From assembly GCA_004298625.1 (NCBI GenBank), contig SCSY01000323.1, forward strand, positions 1-5,005: a stretch of 5,005 bases of DNA, in the 5' to 3' direction. This DNA comes from Nitrospirota bacterium (GTDB lineage: Bacteria > Nitrospirota > Thermodesulfovibrionia > Thermodesulfovibrionales > UBA1546). Shown here piece by piece: positions 1-5,005 of this stretch. The notes under the pieces are model-generated. The model saw only the letters and a list, made by a program, of their open reading frames with translations. It was not told the origin of the DNA and did no database searches. The translations under genes and the position numbers were made by a program. Numbering within the stretch: position 1 is the first letter of the stretch; every line of letters begins with the position of its first letter.

Positions 1-482
1 CTTATCATATCTTTTATTTCGCCTATTACCGGCCTGACCTCCTCTACAAGCTCATCGAGTCCCCGCGACTTTTCATACGAGATTACGGCTCCATCTTTTA
101 TAACTGGTTCACTCTGAGCGCCTACGGTAACGTCTATGATGTCCTCGCCTATCAGGCCTTCTTTTGTGAGCATGGCCCTTGAATCCTGCCTTATCCACTT
201 CTGATACTTTTTAGCCAGGAGAAGACCTATCTTCACCCTTGCATTTTCATCAAGGGAAAGGGTTTCTATCTTCCCTATCTTAAAACCCGATAATTTTACG
301 GGCATACCCTCAAAAAATCCGGTGCCCCTGTCAACCGTAAAATAAATCCGATATTTTGGCGTAAAGGCGCCGCGTTCAACCCCGAGAAAAATCAGGGTTG
401 CGATAATGCCTGTTAACGCTACTGCAAAAAACAATATCACCTTCTTTTGCAGACTAACAAATCTCGGGTCAGTTTCTTTCAT
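1..482 (-). CDS. mlaD: MlaD-like MCE-domain protein of a phospholipid ABC transporter, partial (C-terminus beyond left edge)
   Basis: Seen: an open frame starts with ATG at 482 and stays open to base 1, giving 160 residues without a stop. Residues about 14-34 form one hydrophobic membrane segment (VILFFAVALTGIIATLIFLG). Residues about 43-121 match an MCE domain: a beta-strand opening (YRIYFTV), the turn FFEGMPVKLSGFKIGKIETL, and the closing block LTKEGLIGEDIIDVTVG. From residue 140 a charged helix begins (GLDELVEEVRPVIGEIKD), as in longer MlaD proteins with a C-terminal helical part. Family knowledge: MlaD is anchored in the inner membrane, forms a hexameric ring on the MlaE permease, and passes phospholipids between that permease and a periplasmic carrier. 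The start is supported by AAGAAAGGG seven bases upstream. The gene overlaps the upstream ATPase by 14 nt, so co-translation is likely. Family assignment is firm; the exact substrate is not shown. Confidence 0.9.
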   Translation of the reverse strand, partial: MKETDPRFVSLQKKVILFFAVALTGIIATLIFLGVERGAFTPKYRIYFTVDRGTGFFEGMPVKLSGFKIGKIETLSLDENARVKIGLLLAKKYQKWIRQDSRAMLTKEGLIGEDIIDVTVGAQSEPVIKDGAVISYEKSRGLDELVEEVRPVIGEIKDMI

Positions 483-1125
483 GAAAATTCCCTTTCTTCA
501 ATACATAAACACTATCGGCCTTAATATCTTTAACAGACACTTCGCTCGTGGCAAGAAAAAGGGATACCCTCCCCTTCTTTTCCTCATGGAATGTATTTAC
601 GACTTTAAGCGCTCTGTTTCTGATATCAGAGCTCAAACCGTCAAAGATTGAATCATATATAATCAGGTCAGGCTCCGTGAGAAAAGCCCTTGCAAGCCCC
701 AAAAGCTTTTTCTTGTATGCCGGCAGCGGGCCCGGAAGTATATTCAGGTCATCATTGTATCCCAGATTGTTCAGAATATTAATCATTTTTACCTCTATGT
801 CATTATACGATAAGGAGGCGTGATAAGCTAATGGCAGCATCAGGTTTTCCCATACCTTAAGGTTGCTGATCAGCCCTCCGCTATTCAGAACAACACCCAT
901 CTTTTTTCTTGCCTCGCTAAGTTCAGCGTATGTTATTGACGATATTTCTTTGCCGAAGATAAAGACCTTGCCCGAGTCGGTCCTTGTAAGTCCGGTAAGC
1001 ACCCTGAGAAGAAGATTTTTGTCAAAATCCGTTTCCGCTAAAACCACACGGCTATTACCCTCATGCGCCGAAAATGAGGCGCATTCCAGGAGACCTTTCA
1101 AGCTTGCACATTCAAGGTTTATCAT
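469..1125 (-). CDS. MlaF-like ABC transporter ATPase with degenerate nucleotide-binding motifs
   Basis: This is a 218-residue protein that aligns by eye along its length with MlaF-type ATPases (E. coli MlaF is about 269 residues). Recognisable anchors are SGKVFIFGKEI, ARKKMGVVL, WENLMLPL, GLARAFLTEPDLIIYD and the C-terminal ADSVYVLKKG. The key motifs are replaced. Walker A (residues 30-37) reads AETDFDKN, keeping only Lys36. The Q-loop Gln is Asn81. The LSGGQ/M signature (134-138) reads LPAYK. In Walker B, Asp158 remains but the catalytic Glu is Ser159. The D-loop reads GLSS, and the H-switch His is Ser194 (ATSE). The N-terminus is shortened where the A-loop aromatic would lie, and the usual MlaF C-terminal extension is missing. 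The frame is unbroken, so this is not a frameshift artefact. Its start overlaps the permease stop (ATGA) and its end overlaps the MCE gene, so it sits in the mlaF position. Inferred role: a structural or regulatory cytoplasmic subunit of the permease with little or no ATPase activity. An ordinary active ATPase is unlikely. Confidence 0.85.
   Translation of the reverse strand: MINLECASLKGLLECASFSAHEGNSRVVLAETDFDKNLLLRVLTGLTRTDSGKVFIFGKEISSITYAELSEARKKMGVVLNSGGLISNLKVWENLMLPLAYHASLSYNDIEVKMINILNNLGYNDDLNILPGPLPAYKKKLLGLARAFLTEPDLIIYDSIFDGLSSDIRNRALKVVNTFHEEKKGRVSLFLATSEVSVKDIKADSVYVLKKGNFHERN
490..498 (-). promoter_or_regulatory. Ribosome binding site of the MCE-protein gene
   Basis: The minus strand reads AAGAAAGGG, then a 7-nt spacer (AATTTTC), then ATG at 482. 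The site lies inside the last codons of the ATPase gene. It is purine-rich with a partial Shine-Dalgarno match (AAGGG) and decides the choice of the ATG at 482. Confidence 0.6.
1122..1125 (-). other. ATGA stop/start overlap between permease and ATPase genes
   Basis: The minus strand reads GTATGATAA. The permease ends in Val-TGA (1124-1122) and the ATPase begins with ATG (1125-1123). The bases upstream of this ATG are almost all A and T with no Shine-Dalgarno match. The ATPase is therefore probably translated by reinitiation or coupling after the permease, which would tie their stoichiometry together. Confidence 0.85.
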
Positions 1126-1895
1126 ACAAAAAATATAAAAGTTATTATACCATCAAAGATGAATACAAGAAATAAGCTTTGTATTGTAGCCCTTGTTGTG
1201 GCCTGAGGTATTTGCGTTATGCTCTTTCTGACCTTAAGCCCCTGAGAACAGCTTACCGCGGCAATTGCCGTGCCGAACAGCAGACTTTTTAAGAGCGATA
1301 CCGACAATTCGGCAATGCTCAGTGAAGAGAGCATGCCCTTTGAATATTGCTCAAAAGGGACAGCCCAGAAAATCGAAGTGACGGCAATGCCCCCGAATAT
1401 GGCTGCCAGTTCAAAATAAAATGTAAGCACTACTGCCGATAACGCAAGGGCAAAGACCCGCGGCATTATAAGATACCGGTTGGGATCTATGCCCATCAGC
1501 TCAATATTTTCTATCTCGTTTTCTATATTCATGGCCCCGAGTTCCGATGCTATTGCGGTAGCGCTTCTTGCAATTATTATTATTGCCGCCAGCAACGGCC
1601 CCAGTTCTCTGACCACAACCCATATCAGGATTTTTCCGGTGAGCACAGCGCTGCCGAGGCCGACAAGGCTCGTAATCTGGGTTATTATGACAATGCCTAT
1701 GAGCAGTCCGATTATTATTACCTTTCCGAAAGTCTCAATGCCGCCGAAATATATCTGTCTGAAAAAAACCGTGCGAACAGGTCTTATCTTCAGAAAGGGA
1801 AGATTTCCGAATGCAGCAAACAGCAGGCTGAAAAGTTCATAAAGATATTCGATTGTGCGGAGATATTTGTAAGAAGCCTTGCCTGCCGTTGCCAT
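1122..1895 (-). CDS. mlaE: MlaE-family ABC transporter permease (phospholipid transport)
   Basis: This 257-residue protein has the usual MlaE length. An N-terminal amphipathic part contains VFFRQIYFGGIETFG (about 43-57), the conserved entry to the family. Hydrophobic segments lie at about 57-78, 90-110, 144-176, 198-214 and 236-257. The family's most conserved block is intact: RELGPLLAAIIIIARSATA (96-114), then SELGAMNIENEIENIELMGI and DPNRYLIMPRV (118-147), which forms the cytoplasmic loop and coupling helix that docks on the ATPase. Family knowledge: an MlaE dimer forms the inner-membrane core that works with MlaF (ATPase) and MlaD (MCE ring) in moving phospholipids across the envelope. The start ATG at 1895 lies 33 nt after the upstream stop, with only a weak GAG-containing site 5' of it. 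The protein looks fully functional, in contrast to its partner ATPase. Gene order E-F-D differs from the F-E-D order of E. coli. Confidence 0.94.
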   Translation of the reverse strand: MATAGKASYKYLRTIEYLYELFSLLFAAFGNLPFLKIRPVRTVFFRQIYFGGIETFGKVIIIGLLIGIVIITQITSLVGLGSAVLTGKILIWVVVRELGPLLAAIIIIARSATAIASELGAMNIENEIENIELMGIDPNRYLIMPRVFALALSAVVLTFYFELAAIFGGIAVTSIFWAVPFEQYSKGMLSSLSIAELSVSLLKSLLFGTAIAAVSCSQGLKVRKSITQIPQATTRATIQSLFLVFIFDGIITFIFFV

Positions 1896-1928
1896 ACGGA
1901 TATTTTACTCTATCAGAACGGGTTTTAT

Positions 1929-2789
1929 TTATTTTTCCGTTCTCAGAAGCGCATCCGCCTCTGAGAACTCGGCTGGAATTTTCTGCCCTTTGTCATCTGC
2001 TTTTTCTTTCAGCGTCACCCCGCGAGTCCTGGAACCAATATCTTTAGCCTTTGTCGTTATCTGATAAACGCCGCCTTCAGCCTTGATATTTATATCGCCG
2101 ACAGGAGATGTGCTTGAATACACGATTATATTCTCTTTGCCGAAAGGAGGGCTGACATCGAGCTCAAATTTATCGTTGCCGGAAGGTATCTCATAAACCA
2201 CTCCGCCATTGAAGTAATTATCACTTCTGTGAGGATTAGGGAGCAGTTGCAGAAGACTGCCTGACGCATCCTTATAAACAACCCTTGCATAAAACGGCTT
2301 ATTGCCTTTGATATATATCTTTATCTTATCGCTGCTCTTATATTCTTTTTTATCTGTCCAGACACTGATGTTTAAAGGCGCCGAAGGGTCTTCAGCAACC
2401 TGCCCGGCTTTTGAAATTTTTTGGATGGCCTTTTCATCAGGTATTACCTCTGCCTTAATCTTGGCCTTGTAGCAATCGCCCATTGTCGCATCCTTATACC
2501 AGCCCTTCTCGATCTCCTGAATAATCTTCACGGTTGCATCGCTATAGGCAGAGAGAATATCTTTCTTAAGCTCAAAGTCTTTAACCTCGGTCTCGCTCTG
2601 GATATATGTCGAGACCTTCTCGATTGCCTTTCTCTTTGCGTCAGCCGTCGCAGCGTTCTCCGTCTGTTTCCTCGACTTGTCTTCTCCCATGCACGCATAG
2701 CCCTCTGATTCGGTGATGGTGGACTGAGCGGCGTAAAGATTTGAAGCCAACAGGATGCTCAAAATTAAGACAGCAATAAATCTTGACAT
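1929..2789 (-). CDS. Secreted DUF4384-domain protein with an LPP20/FlgO-like N-terminal region
   Basis: This 286-residue protein begins with a signal peptide: a hydrophobic run (FIAVLILSILLASNLYA) with a probable signal peptidase I site after LYA (residue 20). No lipobox Cys follows, so a soluble periplasmic or outer-face protein is likely. Residues about 24-116 form a helical domain with a charged block (AATADAKRKAIEKVSTYIQS), two cysteines (33 and 106) that could pair, and a closing strand KAKIKAEV. This pattern resembles the LPP20/FlgO-type domains often found ahead of DUF4384. Residues about 140-230 match DUF4384: NISVWTDKKEY, then KIKIYIKGNKPFYARVVYKD, LLQLLPNP, IPSGNDKFELDVSPPFGKEN and IIVYSSTSP. 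The last 50 residues are charged and probably disordered. Family knowledge: DUF4384 proteins have no settled function and often occur with caspase-like or WD40 genes, as here, 7 nt downstream. The start is fixed by a strong Shine-Dalgarno. Domain call by eye; the N-terminal assignment is weaker. Confidence 0.8.
   Translation of the reverse strand: MSRFIAVLILSILLASNLYAAQSTITESEGYACMGEDKSRKQTENAATADAKRKAIEKVSTYIQSETEVKDFELKKDILSAYSDATVKIIQEIEKGWYKDATMGDCYKAKIKAEVIPDEKAIQKISKAGQVAEDPSAPLNISVWTDKKEYKSSDKIKIYIKGNKPFYARVVYKDASGSLLQLLPNPHRSDNYFNGGVVYEIPSGNDKFELDVSPPFGKENIIVYSSTSPVGDINIKAEGGVYQITTKAKDIGSRTRGVTLKEKADDKGQKIPAEFSEADALLRTEK
1939..1968 (-). other. Strong potential RNA hairpin at the 3' end of the DUF4384 gene
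   Basis: A perfect 9-bp inverted repeat (GTTCTCAGA / TCTGAGAAC) has a 12-nt interior. In the minus-strand transcript the stem continues through one G-U pair and three more G-C pairs (GCG/CGC), giving about 13 continuous pairs closed by the tetraloop GAUG. The hairpin lies in the last codons of the secreted-protein gene, ends 7 nt before its stop and about 43 nt before the permease start. What follows is A-rich (GGAAAAATAAATAAAACC), not a U-run, so it is not a standard intrinsic terminator in this direction. It could stabilise the upstream message, cause partial termination or processing, or weaken ribosome flow into the permease. No function is shown. Confidence 0.6.
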
Positions 2790-2790
2790 T

Positions 2791-2798
2791 CTCCTCCT
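2791..2798 (-). promoter_or_regulatory. Strong Shine-Dalgarno of the DUF4384 gene, overlapping the caspase stop codon
   Basis: The minus strand reads TAGGAGGAGAATG. The core GGAGG lies 3-4 nt before the ATG at 2789, closer than the usual spacing. Its first bases are part of the caspase TAG stop (2799-2797). A ribosome terminating on the caspase gene would sit directly on this site, so the two genes are probably translationally coupled. Confidence 0.85.
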
Positions 2799-5005
2799 AT
2801 TTTAAATTATAAACCGCATTATCTTTACCAAAATTTATAATCAATGGCGTTTGTGCATGTCCTATCTTCTTTGAAATCTCTGTTGTTGAAGTCTTTGAGT
2901 ATTCTCCGAGTTCTACAAGGCTGATCTTGCTGTCTTTGTTTTTGTCAGCATTTCGGTTGTTGTTTAATCCGTCAAGCAAAGTATAGGTAAATAGGCCGTT
3001 CCCCTGATACCCGTCCATTGCAGCCTCTTTTGAGTTGGCTGAGGCGTATATGTGTAATCCCATCTTCTTTGCCAATACCGACATCCTCGCGTCATAGAGT
3101 CCGCTTACGATATAATCAACACCTCCTGCGTGGCACGTATCGAATATGAAGAGTTGAGACAGGGACTTTATCTTCTTTGAGATTTCTACTATCTCGTTTG
3201 AGCTTATGAGGTTATTTTCATTTACCTTTCCATCATAGTCATATGTGAGCATGTAATATTGGTTTTGAAGGAGAACGCCATGCCCTGCCGTAAAAAGAAT
3301 AAATCCATCTGTAGGCTTTATCTTTTTTTCAAGTTCATTGATTTTGTTTATTATGTTTGCCTTTGTAGCGTCTTTGTCTATTAATAGTTCGTAGTGGATG
3401 TTTTCCGGCCTATAGACTGTGGCAGACTGTTTGAGCAGTCTTTCTTCAATGTCTTTTGAGTCTTTTACTGCGTATTTGAGGTTTATTGTATTGTCTTTGT
3501 ATTGGTCTATTCCTATTGAAAGGATATAGAGATGTGGTTCTTCCTGTTTTACTGTTGAGTTGAATTTGGCTGTCTGCATATAGCTCTGGACCGTGTTATC
3601 TTTGTTAAAGGCTGTTATGCTTATCTCGTTTTCTCCTGAGACGGCGTCTATTTCCTTGCAGTCATTGAAGGCTTCTCCTTTTGTCTTGGTCTTGGTTTTG
3701 GTTATGCCTGTCTCTATTCCTTTTTCTTTTATCTTTACGCTTCTCATGTCTTCGTAGATGGTTTTGCTGTTCATGGCGATTAACTGGGTTTTGTCTGAAG
3801 AAGTTTTCACAATGTCTTTGTAAAAGCCGTCTGATTCTATGAGTTTTCCATTATGAAAGAGTCTTATCTCTCCTATCCCTCCTCCTGTGCTTTTTACGTT
3901 GTAGCAGACCTTTGCCTTTGGAGATGTTGAAGATGAAGCTATCGGGCTTATCTCTACTACAGGCGGAGGGCTTTTTATTGCGTTTTTCATCGTGATTGTT
4001 ATTAAGTCTTTTATGTCATCTCCTCTTAGCTTTGCTGCTACAATGTCGGGACGGTAGAAGACATCGTAGAAGCTATCTACACTGTATGAGGTTTCTCCTA
4101 CTTTAACGCTCAAATATTGTGCTCCCTTTTCAGAGGAGTTGTAGTAGCCTTCGCTTGTAATTGTTAGCCATTCGCCGTCTGCAAAGCCAATAAGAACTGC
4201 CACTTCATCACCATTTTTAGCATCATAAATCCTTACAGCAGCGTCGGTCATTGTCATAAAAATATATTGCCCATTCGGATGATACCGCGCAGAAGCTGGC
4301 CATGCCGCATGCTGACCTCCAGCCATAGTCTTCAGTCCCTTCCACAAATGTCTGAAACCCGTGGCGCTTCCGGTCTGGATATCGTAGAGTTTTGAGTCAC
4401 GACTAAATATCAGGGCATATTTCCAGTCAGGAGAAACAGCAACGCCAAGGACATTGGCTCTATACCAAGGGTCCGTATCGCGAGTTGAAAAAAAACGCTT
4501 GACTTCATGGCCGCTTTCTATGTCCCAAAGCCTCACAAACTCGTCATACCAGCCGCTCGTCAGGGCATATCTTCCGTCAGGAGAGAATGCAACCGAAGCC
4601 ATTCCACCCCAAGGGCTCTGTTTATGACCTTTAAATGTTTTTATCTCCCTTCCTGTTCCAACATCCCACAAACGAACAATAGAAGCCGACCCTCCTGAAA
4701 GAATATATTTCCCATCAGGGGAGAACGTCGCAAGTAAGTAATCAACATAACCTGGCTCTTTGGGAGGGGCAAGAGTCTTGACTAAATTCCATGTCCGTGC
4801 ATCAAAGATACGGATATCGCTCTTTTGCGGAGTGCCTGCGGGCAAAGTAGTAATGAGAAAATATTTACCATCCTGTGAAAAACTCGCATTGGTGATCTCA
4901 TGGCCGGCCTGAGAGCTCTCAAATGTTTTGAACAACTTTCCCGTGCTGAGGTCCCATATGCTAAGCGGTTTGGGGCTGTCAGAGAAACCAGAAAGGGCTG
5001 TCCCG
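2797..5005 (-). CDS. WD40-repeat / caspase-like (peptidase C14) protein, partial (N-terminus beyond right edge)
   Basis: The frame is open to base 5004, giving 735 visible residues. An apparent TTG start at 4935 is not the real start, because the 23 codons before it encode the end of another WD repeat (LSIWDLSTGK). Numbering from the visible start, residues 1-273 hold about six WD40 blades, with FSPDGKY and VRLWD signatures. About 274-335 is the linker typical of WD40-caspase fusions (GEWLTITSEGYYNSS, SFYDVFYRPDIVAAKLRG). About 345-485 is an Ig-like region carrying a basic insertion. About 491-726 is the caspase fold: LYILSIGIDQYKD at its first strand, His575 in FTAGHG, Cys624 in FIFDTCHAGG, and the GNGLFTYTLLDGL block. 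Residues 687-698 (DKNKDSKISLVE) resemble an EF-hand loop. Family knowledge: such proteins are cysteine proteases, usually cutting after basic residues in metacaspase-type members, with WD40 domains used for protein contacts. The target is unknown. Localisation cannot be judged without the N-terminus. A DUF4384 gene follows after 7 nt. Confidence 0.92.
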   Translation of the reverse strand, partial: GTALSGFSDSPKPLSIWDLSTGKLFKTFESSQAGHEITNASFSQDGKYFLITTLPAGTPQKSDIRIFDARTWNLVKTLAPPKEPGYVDYLLATFSPDGKYILSGGSASIVRLWDVGTGREIKTFKGHKQSPWGGMASVAFSPDGRYALTSGWYDEFVRLWDIESGHEVKRFFSTRDTDPWYRANVLGVAVSPDWKYALIFSRDSKLYDIQTGSATGFRHLWKGLKTMAGGQHAAWPASARYHPNGQYIFMTMTDAAVRIYDAKNGDEVAVLIGFADGEWLTITSEGYYNSSEKGAQYLSVKVGETSYSVDSFYDVFYRPDIVAAKLRGDDIKDLITITMKNAIKSPPPVVEISPIASSSTSPKAKVCYNVKSTGGGIGEIRLFHNGKLIESDGFYKDIVKTSSDKTQLIAMNSKTIYEDMRSVKIKEKGIETGITKTKTKTKGEAFNDCKEIDAVSGENEISITAFNKDNTVQSYMQTAKFNSTVKQEEPHLYILSIGIDQYKDNTINLKYAVKDSKDIEERLLKQSATVYRPENIHYELLIDKDATKANIINKINELEKKIKPTDGFILFTAGHGVLLQNQYYMLTYDYDGKVNENNLISSNEIVEISKKIKSLSQLFIFDTCHAGGVDYIVSGLYDARMSVLAKKMGLHIYASANSKEAAMDGYQGNGLFTYTLLDGLNNNRNADKNKDSKISLVELGEYSKTSTTEISKKIGHAQTPLIINFGKDNAVYNLK
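4186..5005 (-). repeat. WD40 repeat array (about six blades visible) within the caspase gene
   Basis: Six degenerate repeats of roughly 40-50 codons are visible, each with a strand pattern FSPDGKY...(I/V)R(L/I)(W/F/Y)D. Ends read SIWDLSTGK, RIFDARTWN, RLWDVGTGR, RLWDIESGH, KLYDIQTGS and RIYDAKNGD. A complete propeller has seven blades or more, so at least one blade, probably more, lies outside the window. Two blades share DNA-level identity exactly 150 bp apart (from 4411 and 4561). Confidence 0.88.

Noticed and set aside
469..1125. ATPase gene as a pseudogene
   Set aside because: The frame is unbroken, ends overlap both neighbours in the usual operon manner, and the non-catalytic segments are well preserved, so a retained coding gene is the better call.
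1896..1928. Intrinsic terminator between the DUF4384 gene and the permease
   Set aside because: The nearby hairpin (1939-1968) is followed on the transcript by A-rich sequence without a U-run, so it does not fit the standard form in this direction.
406..2708. Plus-strand open frames, for example at 406-651, 548-823, 863-1138, 1480-1842, 1853-2047 and 2421-2708
   Set aside because: They lie opposite well-supported minus-strand genes and their translations show no recognisable domain.
2800..2815. TATAAT sequence just upstream of the DUF4384 gene as an internal promoter
   Set aside because: It lies in the last caspase codons (VYNL), no acceptable -35 hexamer sits 16-18 nt upstream, and a coupled ribosome binding site already explains expression.
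4507..4698. Plus-strand open frame of 63 codons opposite the WD40 repeats
   Set aside because: It is a shadow of a strongly supported coding region and its translation resembles no known family.
4933..4935. TTG codon as the start of the WD40-caspase gene
   Set aside because: The same frame stays open for 23 more codons to the window edge and encodes a good WD-repeat end (SIWDLSTGK), so the true start is outside the window.
1..5005. CRISPR array, tRNA, rRNA or insertion sequence
   Set aside because: No direct-repeat/spacer pattern, no tRNA-like fold, no rRNA-like stretch and no transposase motif or terminal inverted repeats were seen, and coding sequence fills nearly the whole window.

Overview
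All five genes in this window lie on the minus strand and are packed tightly enough to read as one transcription unit running from the right edge to the left edge. The two outermost genes are cut by the window. The organism is a diderm (Gram-negative-type) bacterium, because three of the genes belong to an Mla-type phospholipid transport system, which needs an outer membrane. The moderate base composition and the mix of Mla, WD40-caspase and DUF4384 genes would suit a Nitrospirota or deltaproteobacteria-like lineage. That placement is an impression, not a demonstrated result.

Layout in transcription order: (1) 5005-2797, the C-terminal 735 residues of a large multidomain protein with WD40 repeats, an Ig-like linker and a caspase-fold (peptidase C14) domain with an intact His/Cys dyad and a Ca-binding-like loop; (2) 2789-1929, a secreted protein with a DUF4384 domain, starting 7 nt after the caspase stop with its Shine-Dalgarno overlapping that stop; (3) 1895-1122, an MlaE-family permease; (4) 1125-469, an MlaF-like ABC ATPase, coupled to the permease by an ATGA overlap; (5) 482 to the left edge, the N-terminal 160 residues of an MlaD-type MCE protein, overlapping the ATPase by 14 nt. 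There is no gene-free stretch over 300 bases. The longest gap is 33 nt, just downstream of a strong potential RNA hairpin in the last codons of the DUF4384 gene.

The most unusual point is the ATPase. It is full length and in frame, and its flanking secondary-structure segments align by eye to MlaF. Yet the Walker A, Q-loop, signature, Walker B glutamate, D-loop and H-switch residues are all replaced, and the A-loop region is shortened. It looks like a catalytically dead ABC subunit kept between a normal-looking permease and a normal-looking MCE protein. The second point is context: a caspase-like protein and a DUF4384 envelope protein sit directly upstream of this atypical lipid transport set. 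A functional link between the two halves is speculation; co-transcription is the only thing the sequence supports.
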